Origin: Clavelina lepadiformis | Taxonomy: Eukaryota > Chordata > Ascidiacea > Aplousobranchia > Clavelinidae | Assembly: GCF_947623445.1 (NCBI RefSeq) | Contig: NC_135245.1 | Coordinates: 8,253,501 to 8,317,500, forward strand | Reading direction: 5' to 3' | DNA: 64,000 bases | Part shown: positions 13,401 to 24,771 of the stretch, piece by piece | Layout: every line of letters starts with the position of its first letter | How positions within the stretch are numbered: the first letter of the stretch is position 1 | Notes under the pieces: model-generated | Told to the model about the DNA's origin: nothing | The model's database searches: none | Seen by the model: only the letters and a program-made list of their open reading frames with translations | Made by a program: the position numbers and the translations under genes

Positions 13401-14085
13401 GCCATACTTCTAATTATAGTTATACATTCAGATACTGAAATTTTTGTAGTTTCTTCGTCTACGCTGTTCCCATCAATCTTAGGTATATCGAGTTTGAATA
13501 AGACCGAGTTTATCTGGTCAGGTGTTGCATTGTTGGCAGGGCAACGGCAAAGCGATGCGTGGAACTTTCTTAACTCTTTTAATATTAGACCTTGATCGGT
13601 TAAAATGTTTCCATCAGAGTTCAGACGTGTTATCCTAATTTCGTCTGCATGACGCTTCTCTAAGTTTGAAAAATATTACGTATTTTTCCCCCCAAATTCA
13701 GACCATTTGGCCTTACTTCGAACTATCGCAGCATTGGTATACCGTTCCAACAGAGCGTCTAGTTGTTGTTGCCTTATGGTAATTTGTTGTAAGATGGAAT
13801 CTTTATTACCCTCTGGTTTGAGTAATTCTTTATCGAGAGTGTTTAATTCTCTCTCAAGACGGGTTTGAGCTTGTGAAAGATGTTTCTTTTTGCGAGAACT
13901 GTATTGAATTGTAACAACACGAATTACACATTTTAAAGTATTCCACAAGACATGTGGAACGATTTCATATGTGGCATTGTCTTCTTTAAAGTTTACAATT
14001 TCCTTTTCCAAAAACTCCACGTACGATTGGTCTTGTAGAAGTGAGCTGTTCATTTTCCAGTAACCATTACCTCTATAGGTACCGT
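10500..14085 (-). mobile_element. 5'-truncated LINE retrotransposon (L1/Tx1-like), decayed
   Basis: On the minus strand the second ORF of a LINE can be followed in pieces. A linker at 14053-13676 ends near KWSEFGGKNT. RT motifs follow: SPGPDG and NYRPITLLNTDYKIISKI at 13405-13118, then DIYEAFDSLNW, CRGVRQ and the catalytic FADDT at 12393-11920. Post-RT regions lie at 11878-11531 and 11438-10962. A Cys/His-type segment, CDFCRNNVESVLHI, is at 10910-10515. The upstream endonuclease is absent, which is the usual 5' truncation. Stops and frame shifts separate the pieces. A solo LTR (12433-13052) splits the RT domain. Clade assignment is by motif resemblance only. Confidence 0.85.
12433..13052. mobile_element. 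Solo LTR inserted in the LINE
   Basis: The 620-bp insert begins TGTGG and ends CCCCATA. It contains a CCAAT-type word (CCCATTGGTCA) and a TATA box (GAGTATAAAACC near 12720), as expected of an LTR promoter. A 4-bp duplication, CTAT, lies at 12429-12432 and 13053-13056. Removing the insert and one CTAT restores the LINE reading frame (DIIDYAD). A related sequence near 41400-42073 ends CCCCACA, giving the TGTGG/CCACA ends of an LTR. No internal retroelement genes accompany it. Confidence 0.75.
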
Positions 14086-14329
14086 TTCTATAGCGATAAA
14101 TAACATCACGATGCGATGATCGGATTTAACGCCGGGTACGGCGTCAGTTATTGTAATAATATTGTAATAAATATTGTAATTACCATAGAAAACACTTATT
14201 CTTTGGGTAAATAAACGTGGTGTCCTGCCGTTATCTAGCGGTCAGGGTGTTATTCTCTAAGTATGCACTGTGGCAAGATCTCTCGAGTGCCTGAAACCTT
14301 ACCGTCCGACAAGGATCAAATGCGTATAA

Positions 14330-14788
14330 CAGGGGTGTCCAACCCATGACCCGCGGGCCACATTTGGCCCGCGGAAAGGTTCTGAGTGGTCCGCGCGGTA
14401 TTTTTCGAAATGACTTATATTATCAACTGAATCGCCTATGTTATTTATGGCGAACTTACATTCCGAGAAATTGGCATTTATTGTTTGCTTTCTTTGTCTA
14501 TTGCTCCATAGCATGTACTCCATATGCTCCATATACTACAGAGAAATAGATAGTAGAGATAATAGAGTAATAGATAGATAATAGAGTAATAGATAGATAA
14601 TATACTATGTCTCTAGTGCAGGGGTGCAGAACTGTTCAAGTTAATTTTATTGCATCACAATTTATGTCTAAGATTAGAATTTTGGTGTGAGGGTTTTAAT
14701 TAGAAATTAGCAGTAAACACTCAAGTGGCCTGCGCAATCATTTGTAAATCGCATGTGGCCCTTTGGCCAAAAAGGTTGGACACCCCTG
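14330..14788. mobile_element. Short non-autonomous hAT element
   Basis: Inverted repeats CAGGGGTGTCCAACC and GGTTGGACACCCCTG enclose 459 bp with the GGCCCGCGG-type words common in this group. Flanking 8-bp copies are GCGTATAA (14322-14329) and GCCTATAA (14789-14796), one mismatch. It includes a GATA-rich simple repeat around 14535-14605. Confidence 0.9.
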
Positions 14789-14871
14789 GCCTATAACCTC
14801 GATCGACGTCCTACAATGATCGAATACTAGCAACCTCAACGTCCGACAAACGGCATCCCAAAACCATGAAG

Positions 14872-15750
14872 ATTTAAAGGATACTTTAGTAAACGATGCC
14901 TCTTCATATGCTACAGTAAAACGCTACGTGGCTGAATTTAAACAAGGCAGACAGAGTGTTGAAGATGAGCAGAGGGCAGGGAGACCATCAACTGCCACTA
15001 CCGAGCAAAACATCGACCTTGCTCTTGATATGGTAATGGAAGATCGCAGATTGTCATGCCGTCAAGTAGCATAAAGGATAGGAATCTCACTTGAACGAGC
15101 ACAAAACATTCAGAGGAAGGAGCTTGGTTTATCAAAAGTTTCAGCTCGTTGGTTCCCTCGCCTCCTGACTCCGGAGCATAAACGAACTCGGTGCATCCTG
15201 TCAAAGAAAAATTTTGAATTGTTTGAAAGTGATGTTGACAGTTTTCTGGCATGATTTATCACTATGGATGAGTGTTGGGTTCATCGGTACCAACCAGAAA
15301 CCAAGGAGCAGTCGAAGCAGCGAAAACATCCATCATTCACTGCCCCAAAAAAAGCCAAAGTGATTCCATCGGCTGGGAAGGTGACTGCATCCGTGGTTTG
15401 GGATTCCAAAGGTGTGGTGCTCATTGATTTCCTTGAGAAGGGACATACTATCGCTGGAGCTTATTATTCGCATCTTCTGAAGTGTCAGAGAAAATTTCCG
15501 TCAAAAAATTCGAGGAATGTTAACCAAGGGTGTCCTCTTCCACCATGAAAATGCTCCTGCTCACACCTCGACGGTTGCAATGGTAACAATTGATGATTGT
15601 GTCGATATTATTCTTCACCTACTTTATTCACCCGATCTTGCCCCATCTGACTTTCACTTGTTTCAAAACATGAACAAAGCCCTGGCTGGCCAACGTTTTG
15701 CTAATGATATGGAAGTCATGAAAGTAGTGGAAGAGTTCCTGAACTCCTAA
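14872..15750 (+). pseudogene. Mariner transposase remnant
   Basis: Translated pieces match mariner transposases in order. A helix-turn-helix region with AGRPSTAT comes first, then TMDECWVHRY (first catalytic Asp), HHENAPAHTS at the second catalytic site and YSPDLAPSDFHLF (third Asp). In-frame stops occur near 15072 and 15255, and the frame shifts between 15500 and 15548. The second site reads HEN where mariners have HDN. Terminal inverted repeats were not found. The gene is dead. Confidence 0.85.
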
Positions 15751-15814
15751 AGTGGGGAGTTCTTTTCAAGTGGGATACCTAACTGGGCGTATTGTTCGGG
15801 CTGTGAACTGTTGT

Positions 15815-15900
15815 CAATTATTACTTGATTGATTGTTCGCTAATCTGACTCCATTGATAGCGCATTCATTCATCAAATTATAACATGGTAACTTAAACAT
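15815..15900. repeat. Dispersed repeat, partner at about 48870-48955
   Basis: Both places share a run with TTGATTGATTGTTCG / CGATTGATCGTTAG, then TCTGACTCCATTGA and GCGTTCATCAAA-like sequence. Element class is unknown. Confidence 0.45.
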
Positions 15901-16799
15901 AATCTAAATCTACTTCCTATCAAACTTTAACTCCAATAAAACCTAAAATGGCTTACATCAACTTTTTGCATTGCGTTTCTCCTAACCTAACCGCTTATCT
16001 TTAAGCAACAGGCTGCGTGACCTACATATGGAAAATTAGTCACTCTCTCACTTATTGGATTTCTTGGTGTAGACGTAATCGTCTCAACCCGGCTAGAAAC
16101 GCGAAAGAGATTTAGAATCAGCGAAGCGTGACTTTAAACAAGGACCATTTTGAAAGACACCAAAACGAGAGAGTTTGTATGTAAGGAGTCCGTGGATTCA
16201 GTGCGGAGACCGGTGCGAATGTGTGTGCACTTCTGCAGTGTAGATACCCCGAAGGTACAGTATTTGTCAGTTTCTTGTTAATCTAAATTTTTTAACATAT
16301 AAGCCTAGTAAGTTATAATTGTTCTGTGTTTACAAGAAATCTATGATAGTGAAATATGTTTCACTCCTCCTTAATCACGTTTTAGGTTGACTTTGTAAGT
16401 GATGACTATGAAAGGTTGGCTACATGGTTACTTGGGTTAAGTGTGCCTTTATCACGGAAGAGAGTAAAATATTTTGCCATAAGAAACAGACTACGTGAGG
16501 AACTGTATCTTATCGTTTATTTGCGATTTGCGATTGACTGTTGTGAACGAAAATAATAAAACGCTCACAAACAATTAACGAGCAAGAAAAAGTTGTTAAG
16601 CCCCGGTAAGTTAAAACGTGCCAGGTGTTTACCAAAGTACCGATGTAACAATGGAAGGTTAAACAGCTGTAGCTTGCACAACTGTAGGCCTACGTACCCA
16701 TTTGGTCGGGGGCGGCTCGTTTTTTCGAGATTGTCCTGTTCGGTCTAATTAGCCCTTATATGTTAAATGTCACATACAAAAAGCTCCATCGTAACCAGG

Positions 16800-16940
16800 A
16801 GTGCAGTGTCACATTTGTAGGTGCTGGAGCTCTGTAGAGCGTATAAAAAGCCTTCCTGTTTCTGTATAAGCCTATCTCACATTTCGTGTTTGAGCCGGAA
16901 GTCGCAGAGGTGTCGGAGCGGCGCTAATTGTAACAATCCT
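16800..16940. repeat. Dispersed repeat, partner at about 61870-62005
   Basis: The two copies share CACATTTCGTGTTTGAGCCGG, followed by a GGTGTCGGAGCGG-like run, and AAAAGCCTTCC upstream. The partner lies in an intron of the gene at the right end of the window. Class unknown. Confidence 0.5.
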
Positions 16941-19707
16941 GTAACAGCAAACATATGGACCTTTGAGCAAATATTTGTGATGACAAAAAGACAAAGCAAA
17001 AGCTTTTCAAAGAAATGCATGTAAGCAAGAATCAAGTTATGGTATCGGGTCTTTGTTTATTCAAAAACGTAGTCCTGGCTAATCATTGATCGCATACGCG
17101 CTGAAAGTTTGCTTTAGTTTTGAATTGGCATTTAACTGTCTTCATTGACGACAACGATTGTGACGTTACATATTGCTTCGTGTGATTTGTTTCATCCTTG
17201 AAAAATTTGGTGCCACTGTACAATACAGGAATGAAATAAAGACAAAAAACAGATAAAATGCTCTTCCAGTCGCTTGGCCTAATCTGAAAGGAAAGGTATT
17301 GAAAAAATTACAAACGTTCATTTGCTTTAAACGTCTCATACGTGAACAACACAGCAAATAACTGATTAGTGATTATACAAGTAACCAACGATAATAGTTT
17401 TTTAACATTGGGTTAGTCAGATGTACTTACTTTGCTCTTCGGAGAAGGTCTTATCAATTCGAACCTTGCCTAATGTTCGATCTAGTATCTTTTAATCAAT
17501 GTATAAATCCAACTCCAAATAACAAAAACCAATGTATAGTCTACTATGCTCTCTTCTTTAAAGCTAGGGCATGTGTATTTTCAAAACAAGTGCCGTTATG
17601 CCTACATATATGCTCACGGGAAAAATAGTCATTTTCTAAATCTTCGGCTAATGGCTAGTGCTGAGCTGGGCGACCTCCGGCACGCTGAAGTGTTTTATGC
17701 AGACCACGCAGAGTTCCTATGAGTGATGCCTGATACCGCGCTCAAAAGATATGTTTTTAAAAGCAAACTCTAGTTGGTTTAGTTAATAATACGGCGCTAG
17801 GCGCTACTAAGCTATTACTCATTAGCCCCTCTGACAATTTTTCCAACGTTTCGGCCTCAGTTCAATTATTAAGAATAAGATACCACAAACAAAAATCTAT
17901 TTCATATTATTGTCGTGTAAACAAACGTCTTTAATGTTGTTGAGATGACTGCCTGGCTGGCAGGTTTAGGAGCAGTAGCCTATATGCTAGAATTTTGCGA
18001 TTTTCTTGTAAACGTTGTACGTTCTACGTGATGGTTTAACAAAGTGTGTTCGGCCAATCAGATGCCAGTATGCCCTGTATTGTTTTTGAGTACGGGGATT
18101 GCCGCTATGCTATAGTAAACAGCTGTTAAAAACTTCCAAGTCGCATTGCTGGATTAGGTTAAAATGTAATTTAAAATTGATAAATTTTGACTCTTTTGGC
18201 CCAAAACTGCAGTCTTGAATTTAATATTGCAAGAGTTAGAGATATGTGATTTTATTACAATCTCATAAACTAATAGCCTAAGGCATACTAAACTGACGTG
18301 CAAAATTTCAGGGAGCCCCATGCCGTATTTTTCGAGTAAATATTTTATTTATTTCAGTTAATTTTTAATAACTTTACTTTATAATAAAATAAACAAAGAA
18401 ATTAGGCCTTTTTACAAGGATATTTTATGCCTTTAACCGTCTCATGAGTTGTACGTTATACTGCAATTATAGTGAAGGTAGTTTTCAAATTCATTGATAA
18501 GAGTTTGTATTACATTATTGATTAATTTATTGGAGTTTGCCATAACTACCAATGAAAGCCTTTCCTGATTGAGGAACGCATGTATAAGAGACCAAATGAC
18601 GTTAAAACTAGTTATGACGTCATACATTATTATGAGCTGGCAAGTCTGTAAAATTCAATTTCCTGCGGCCCTCTGGACCAAAAGCCTAACGCTGCGCTAG
18701 AGGCTACAAAATGAAAGTCTTCAGCTTTTCAACGTCAACCCAATGATACTGCAACATTATATAGCCCGATATCGACGGTTAGAACGTCCGACTTGCAATT
18801 ATGCCACCCGCATTTCATATTCGGCCACGCTACATCGTCATTGTGAATCTGTAATTGCAATAATTAGTTCGCTTACTTGACAAAAGATATAAAATAAATA
18901 CCAAACAGATAATTACACAAAATAGCGGATAAATAGAATCATTGAGCACAGACTACTAACTAATAAAAACAGAACACGCAGGCTTTAAATCCATCGTAAA
19001 ATGCGCAAAACATATATTTTCAGCATAGACAGTGAGTGGTAATTGCTGAACAAAGTCGAATACAAACTTTCTTCCGCCCATATTAAATATTCCAAACCAT
19101 TTCGTAGGCTTGTCGTTAGTTTAGAACTTAAATTTTATAAAATTTGTCAGCATCTACTTTTACGGTGAAAACACACACGTTTGAAATCTACGGTGTTTTT
19201 CTTCTACTAAAAAATGAGACAGTTTTTTTCATACACTATTGATTTATCTTAAACTTTTATAATAATAGATGAATTGGGCACGTTATTTACTAACATCCTT
19301 TCAATAACCTTTCGATAAAATTAAAGCGTTGATAGATTGTTTACCTCGGAAGAAGGTTCGATTCGGATTTACCTGATGTTTACTTTTCCTTTTATATGGG
19401 ATTATGAATCAAATTGTGTGTAGATAAATTTAACAGATTCGTTTACGGTTCTGCTTCTCCCAAACATTATCTCCAACCAAAATCGCTCGAGATGAAATGT
19501 ATTCTTAGGCTAAATTTATAAGTGAGCTAACAATATAGCTGGCAATTTACGGCGTACAATTTTGAAACGCATCAGTTAACAAGGCCTGATGCATACTCTT
19601 TGATAATAATTAATAAGGCGAAAACGCTTCTTTCCTTTTTTCCTCTTTCTTTTAGCCTTTGCGTGGTTTCACCGCTTCACTTGAGTACCTGGAACTAATT
19701 TTATGAG

Positions 19708-19793
19708 TTTGCAAATAGTAATAAGTGAGGGTTGACGTTAAGACCGCGGGAACTTCTGCTTAGCGTGGCTCTTCACTTATTACTATTTGCAAA
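19708..19793. other. Perfect 21-bp inverted repeat (stem-loop)
   Basis: The arms at 19708-19728 and 19773-19793 are exact reverse complements (TTTGCAAATAGTAATAAGTG and its partner). The 44-base loop is more GC-rich. Transcribed RNA would fold into a stable hairpin. It could be a transposon end pair, a foldback remnant or a small-RNA precursor. Nothing around it decides. Confidence 0.7.
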
Positions 19794-20059
19794 GTGATAT
19801 TTGCACCTTAGCAAGAATCTGGGCAGAGCTAACTTGTCTGCCGTATAGTGTGTACATCTTGGCGGAGAATGACAAGGGCCCATTGTTTGTGGGCGAGATT
19901 ATATAACAATGAGCTTGTTCAAAGCCATGCCCTAGAGTCCTAGACATTCAGCTGCAACATATTGCAAGGCGAAGGTAGTTGTTTTTTTGCCCTAATTAAG
20001 GCAGTTTCCTTGGCACTTGCTGCTGAACGTCCTGCTATAGGTGAGGTTCTTCATATCAC

Positions 20060-20530
20060 CGTCTTTGGAGTCCTAATGACTTGATAGCGACTTAATTGAG
20101 TCACTTTTTTTTAAAACTAGACGACTTTTAATTACATGAAATTTACATGAAAGACTTGACTCAATATTTAAAATAAATCTTCTTGACTCGGGTCAGTTCC
20201 TTTTGATTACGTTTCAGCATTAAAGTAAAACGAATTTTTTTTTGTTATTCCCCAATCACATGGAAGTGTATAGCACAAAGTAACGAACGCATACGGCCGT
20301 AAACCAAAATAAAGCAAACTTTGTAAAACTCCTGAACATTTTTTTTGACAAAAACGTTGTTTTTGCTTTTTATATGGCTTGGCTTCAGTTATCAACTGAC
20401 ATAACTGGATTTGATTCGACCCTTTTTTGTAAAAAAAGCTCAAGCTACGGCTTCCAAAAAATTCGACTTGACTTGAGTCTTAAAAAGTAAATGACTTGAC
20501 TAGACTTGTGATTCGAGTTTAATGACTAAG
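20060..20530. repeat. Dispersed repeat, copy 2 (partner near 395-860)
   Basis: It shares TTTCAGCATTAAAGTA and GACTTGACTTGAGTCTTA words with the copy near the left end. Borders not resolved. Confidence 0.5.
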
Positions 20531-21188
20531 GCTACGACACTGTTGGTATACCGTATACCGTAAAATATGCCGTATTCCGTATGCCGTAAATTTGTCCAGA
20601 GAACAACAAATTATCATAAACATTAACATCAATATTTTTTTTTAATTAACATGGATTTATATGAATTTAAATAAATTAGTATAAATTTCGTTAAATTTAG
20701 CTTAAATCTTATAATTCTAATTTAAATTTTGCTGTTTACAACAGGTAGCAATTGGTTTTATGGGTATAAGTAGCTGTATAAGTAACCAAGAAATCGGTAA
20801 CCAGCTTCACGACGCTAAGTAGCTATAACATGTAATTTGTACACGTATTTGAAATTTATTAAATTTTTCTGTGAACCTCTTTTTAACCAAAAAATTCTTT
20901 GTCGGATTTTCATTTCGCCTCGAGCAAAATAACGTGAGGCCATTGACTGAATCTGAAAAAGTGCCATGGCAAATTAAGAAACAAGACATTGTTATTATAT
21001 GTTAATTGGATTGGTTGTTGCTGTTTTCGTTTGCAAACCTTGTACTGTAAATAAATCGTATTTTTACTCCCTATAAAGCGCTGTTAGTACTCCTTTTGCG
21101 TGTTTTTTAAAAGCAATGCTTATTTTTGAACTTATGCTGCACATCAATTGCGAAATTTTAATTTTGCAGAATTTTCAGATGTAAGAAA

Positions 21189-24100
21189 ATGATAGTGGAA
21201 GCAGTGGTGATAGTTTTTATAGCTATAGCCAGTGTATCGTATTGTCTTTTGACTTGGTATCGAAGACCATCCAGTTCTCCACCAGGCCCTCGTGGAATTC
21301 CAATTCTTGGAAATGCATTATTTCTAAGAAAAGATCCCCACGTAACATTGCGTGATTGGGGTAGAAAATACGGAAAAGTCATGTCTGTTCGTATTGGAAG
21401 GAAAGACTGGGTTGTTATTAATGATTATGAATCCTTACATCAGGTAACTTAAGATTTTGAACAGATAATTTCCTGATGGCCGATGACCTAAAAAACTATT
21501 TTTAACCCCTTTTTTATGCTAAACAGAAATCATTTTTTGGATACATAGGCGACAATTTCAGTGCTCTGCACAAGCAAATTGGTTTTTAGACGTTTCCACA
21601 AATACAGTTGTAAATTTTTTTTATGTACCAATTAAGTTTCTTCCTGATTAAATTCTGAACTTTGAGCTGATTGCGTTTTCTGCATTATTTCCTTTTAAAA
21701 TTGCTGTACACAGTATTGTACCGCAAAACACAGTTTGATTCTGAGCATCATTACAGTAGTTTAATACGATAATAGGACATTTGAAGGACAACGAATTTTG
21801 GAAAGTTTTCGGACAGATTGAGATCTTGTCAATCTTGTATGTTTTCGGGTAGTAAAACCAAGATCTCTTTGATGCGTCAATCTACTGTATGTTGATTCAC
21901 TCAGAATTTTCTAAAGTTGATAACCACGATAATTCAGTTTTTGATAAACGTCTGTAGGCTGAAAGGTGAAGGCTTTTTTATGGAAAACTAGCCCAGCTGT
22001 TTTATTGAAATCGGTCGATCCAGTTGTTTCCAATCTACAACAGTTTTACCTCACTTAAGCGTTTACTCTTCTGTTTCCATAGTAGCCTGCAATTCGTTCG
22101 CAGTCGTCTTCATCGTTTGCAGTAGTGCTAAACTGCAGCGATATGGCTGAAGTATGTGTATTCTACTGTTATTACTTGTATAGTTCAATTTTTTGATTTA
22201 TATGGTATTATTTTGAACAATTAACCCATCCGAACATTAAATACGTTTGAAGTTAGTTGACTTTAAGCCAAATTCAATGCCGCAGAGTAATGCGCCATAG
22301 GTTGTATGGGCGGAAATTATTAACGGCAACTATATATTATTATTCAACTCCTATTCATGGGGCATTAATGTTGTGATGTGTGGTGACTAATGCGAGTTAC
22401 TCAATTTGAAACTTGGATTTTACAGTTTGTAAAAAAGTCTTTCAATTCGTGAAAACACAAGATATGTTATTATGTATAGTGTATAGTGCCATTTCTAACT
22501 GTTGTTAAATATTTGCCATAAAATTGCTTTCATAACCAGCAAACAATATTATCGTAATTTGAATCCATAAACAAACTTATAATGATAAGAAATATACTAT
22601 GGTTTTCACCAGGCTTAATAACATCAAATACAAGGCAAATGCCCTGATGAAGCTATCCCAAATGGGTTAATGAAACGTTGTCAAAAATAAAATCTTGTAT
22701 TTCACCAGTTCAGTCATGTATTAGATATAATGACAACATATCAACACATGCCGTACATAAAGCCATGTTTTATCCATAGGCCTTTGTGAAAGAGCTAGTC
22801 AAATTTGCTGGACATCCTGACACTCCTGTCTTAAAGGGATTTAGTGATGGATATCATGGGATTTTGTTTGCAGACTACGGGCCACTATGGTTGTCACAAA
22901 GGAAATTTGCAATATCTACACTTCGTAGGTATATGAATAAACTTCGGTACATGATAAAGTTTTCTTATTTAGCGTATTATTAGTATGTTACTTCAAAAAT
23001 TTATCGAACCCTATTCTTCTGCACTTTCAGGTTTGAGATTGGGAAGCGGAATGTAGAAACTAATTGTTTGGACGAGTTGTCATATTTAACCGATTTCATC
23101 AGATTACAAAACGGACAAGCCTTTGACATGACAGTACGCATTGTTCATTAAAAACACCATTCACTGCACAGTATGTTGAACATAAAAATCGTAGTGTATT
23201 CTAGCAAATATTGCCTATCTAGTTGCACCGTGTTGCTAAACTGTATCTTTATTTTTGAAAACTAAAGGACTTGCTTCACAAAGCAACAGCCAATATCATT
23301 TGCCATGGCGTTTTCGGAAAACGATTTGAATATGAAGATTCCACATTTTGCAAACTATTGGACCTTTTAAAGCTTTTGTAAAACTATAGTTTTATTTATT
23401 TTTAAAAATATTTGTTCCACATTTTTTAGCAATTACGATGGCATATGTGCTCAGAAACATGTATTTTACGAACCTATGCAACTAGAATTCTGCGTTGATT
23501 TAGTGTTGACAAAGATATCAGTGAATGGTTTCAAGCTGGAATACTTTTCCCTCCACTGCGGCATATTCCACCAGTATCAACCAGTTGCGATTTAATGTTG
23601 AAGGCCAGACAAGATATATTGGGTGAGAAATAAAGGTAACTTTAGCTTACTGTACGCTGATATTAGGTTAAAAAACTCGATAACTGTTTTTAGATATAAC
23701 AGAAAATATCGTAGATGACCACAAGAATACCTTTAAGAAAGAAGTTATGAGAGACTTTATCGATTGCTTTCTGAAAGAAATGAAGTCCGGAAAGGAACAT
23801 TTTACTGTAAGCTTTTTAAACGAGTCTTGGCTAGCCTATACAGATATATTAAACATTAATCCTTTTATTTCAAAGCTATCAAATTCATTTTATGTGTTTG
23901 CCAGCACAAGCAGCTACTTCATGTGGTATCCGACTTGTTCATGGCTGGTGCACACACCACTACAAATACATTAAGATGGTATCTGCACTGCTTTCTTCAC
24001 TATCCTGAAGTACAAAATAAACTACGAAAGGAAATTTTTGCGGTTATAGGTATAAGTGGTAAACTTACATGTTAATTAATATAGTTGTTGTATTAACATC

Positions 24101-24771
24101 AATCAGTAAAGTAAATAAAACGATACGTTACATACCATGCTTGCAGTAGATCATATTAAACATGTTTTAGGACCGCCGAGCCAGATTAATATGTCGCATC
24201 TACCTAACATGCCATACATTAACGCTTTCATACAAGAATGTAATAGATTTTACACCTTGTTGCCTTTAATCTTTCACAAAACTAGCGAAGATGCTAAATT
24301 GTGTGGTTTCTTCATCCCGAAAAAGACAGGAGTAAGTTCCATTGCTATGAATGATTTAAAATCGACTATAATATTAGTTTCATCACCAGTACTTCTAAAA
24401 CATAATCCCCATGACCTTTTTAACGTTGTCCATACTACTTGTAATTCTTTCAGGTGCTGGCTAACATATGGTCTATTCACAATGACCCGAATTACTTTGA
24501 AGAACCACATAAATTTAATCCCGAGCGTTTTATTGATGAAAGGGGAAACTTTGTGAGTTCTAAATATGTGATCCCCTTTAATATTGGAGGAAGAAAATGT
24601 TTGGGAGAACGACTAGCTCGAATGGAATTATTCCTCTTTCTGGTTACGATTGTTCAAAACTTCGAGGTTTTGCCGGATCCAGAAGCGACTGCATTACCGG
24701 ATACCTTACCGGTTTTTGAATTCCCCGTTCTCGCAGCCCCTTCGTTTAAAATTGTTGCGCAAGAATTGTGA
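21189..24771 (+). CDS. Cytochrome P450, CYP2 clan, 9 exons, apparently complete
   Basis: Exons 21189-21443, 22780-22928, 23031-23133, 23268-23377, 23504-23622, 23694-23806, 23911-24049, 24171-24331 and 24454-24771 join in phase. They give 488 residues, the usual length of a microsomal P450 monooxygenase. The N-terminus is a hydrophobic anchor followed by a Pro-rich hinge ([15 protein letters not shown]). The C-helix WLSQR, the CYP2 signature ISTLRRFEIGKR, and [16 protein letters not shown] are present. The K-helix motif ECNR is at 352-355, FNPERF at 404-409, and the haem-binding [10 protein letters not shown] puts the ligand Cys at 432. The enzyme should sit in the ER membrane and take electrons from P450 reductase; its substrate cannot be told. 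The I-helix reads AGAHTT, with His where most P450s have Asp or Glu. The 9-exon pattern fits vertebrate-type CYP2 genes. Confidence 0.93.
22626..22702 (+). ncRNA. Hammerhead-ribozyme-like motif in P450 intron 1
   Basis: The order CTGATGA (22644-22650), a short hairpin CCC-AAAT-GGG, then GAAACGTTG (22672-22680) matches the conserved core of hammerhead ribozymes. A GGC/GCC hairpin lies directly before the core. AAATACAAG (22626-22634) and CTTGTATTT (22694-22702) can pair and enclose the whole. Such motifs are known in Penelope-like retroelements and related repeats. A good stem III with a cleavage triplet is not evident, so it may be an inactive relic. Confidence 0.45.

Larger units (their letters stand above)
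16941..21188. other. No gene recognised; repeats and a hairpin
   Basis: Only short open frames without motifs were seen. The stretch contains the hairpin at 19708-19793, the repeat copy at about 20060-20530 and an iterated CCGTAT/CCGTAA run near 20550-20595. It also has one end of the CGTGAAGC repeat family near 20785-20815. Confidence 0.45.

Noticed and set aside
19340..19375. tRNA gene suggested by a GGTTCGATTCG box
   Set aside because: No matching A box, cloverleaf stems or anticodon arm could be drawn around it.
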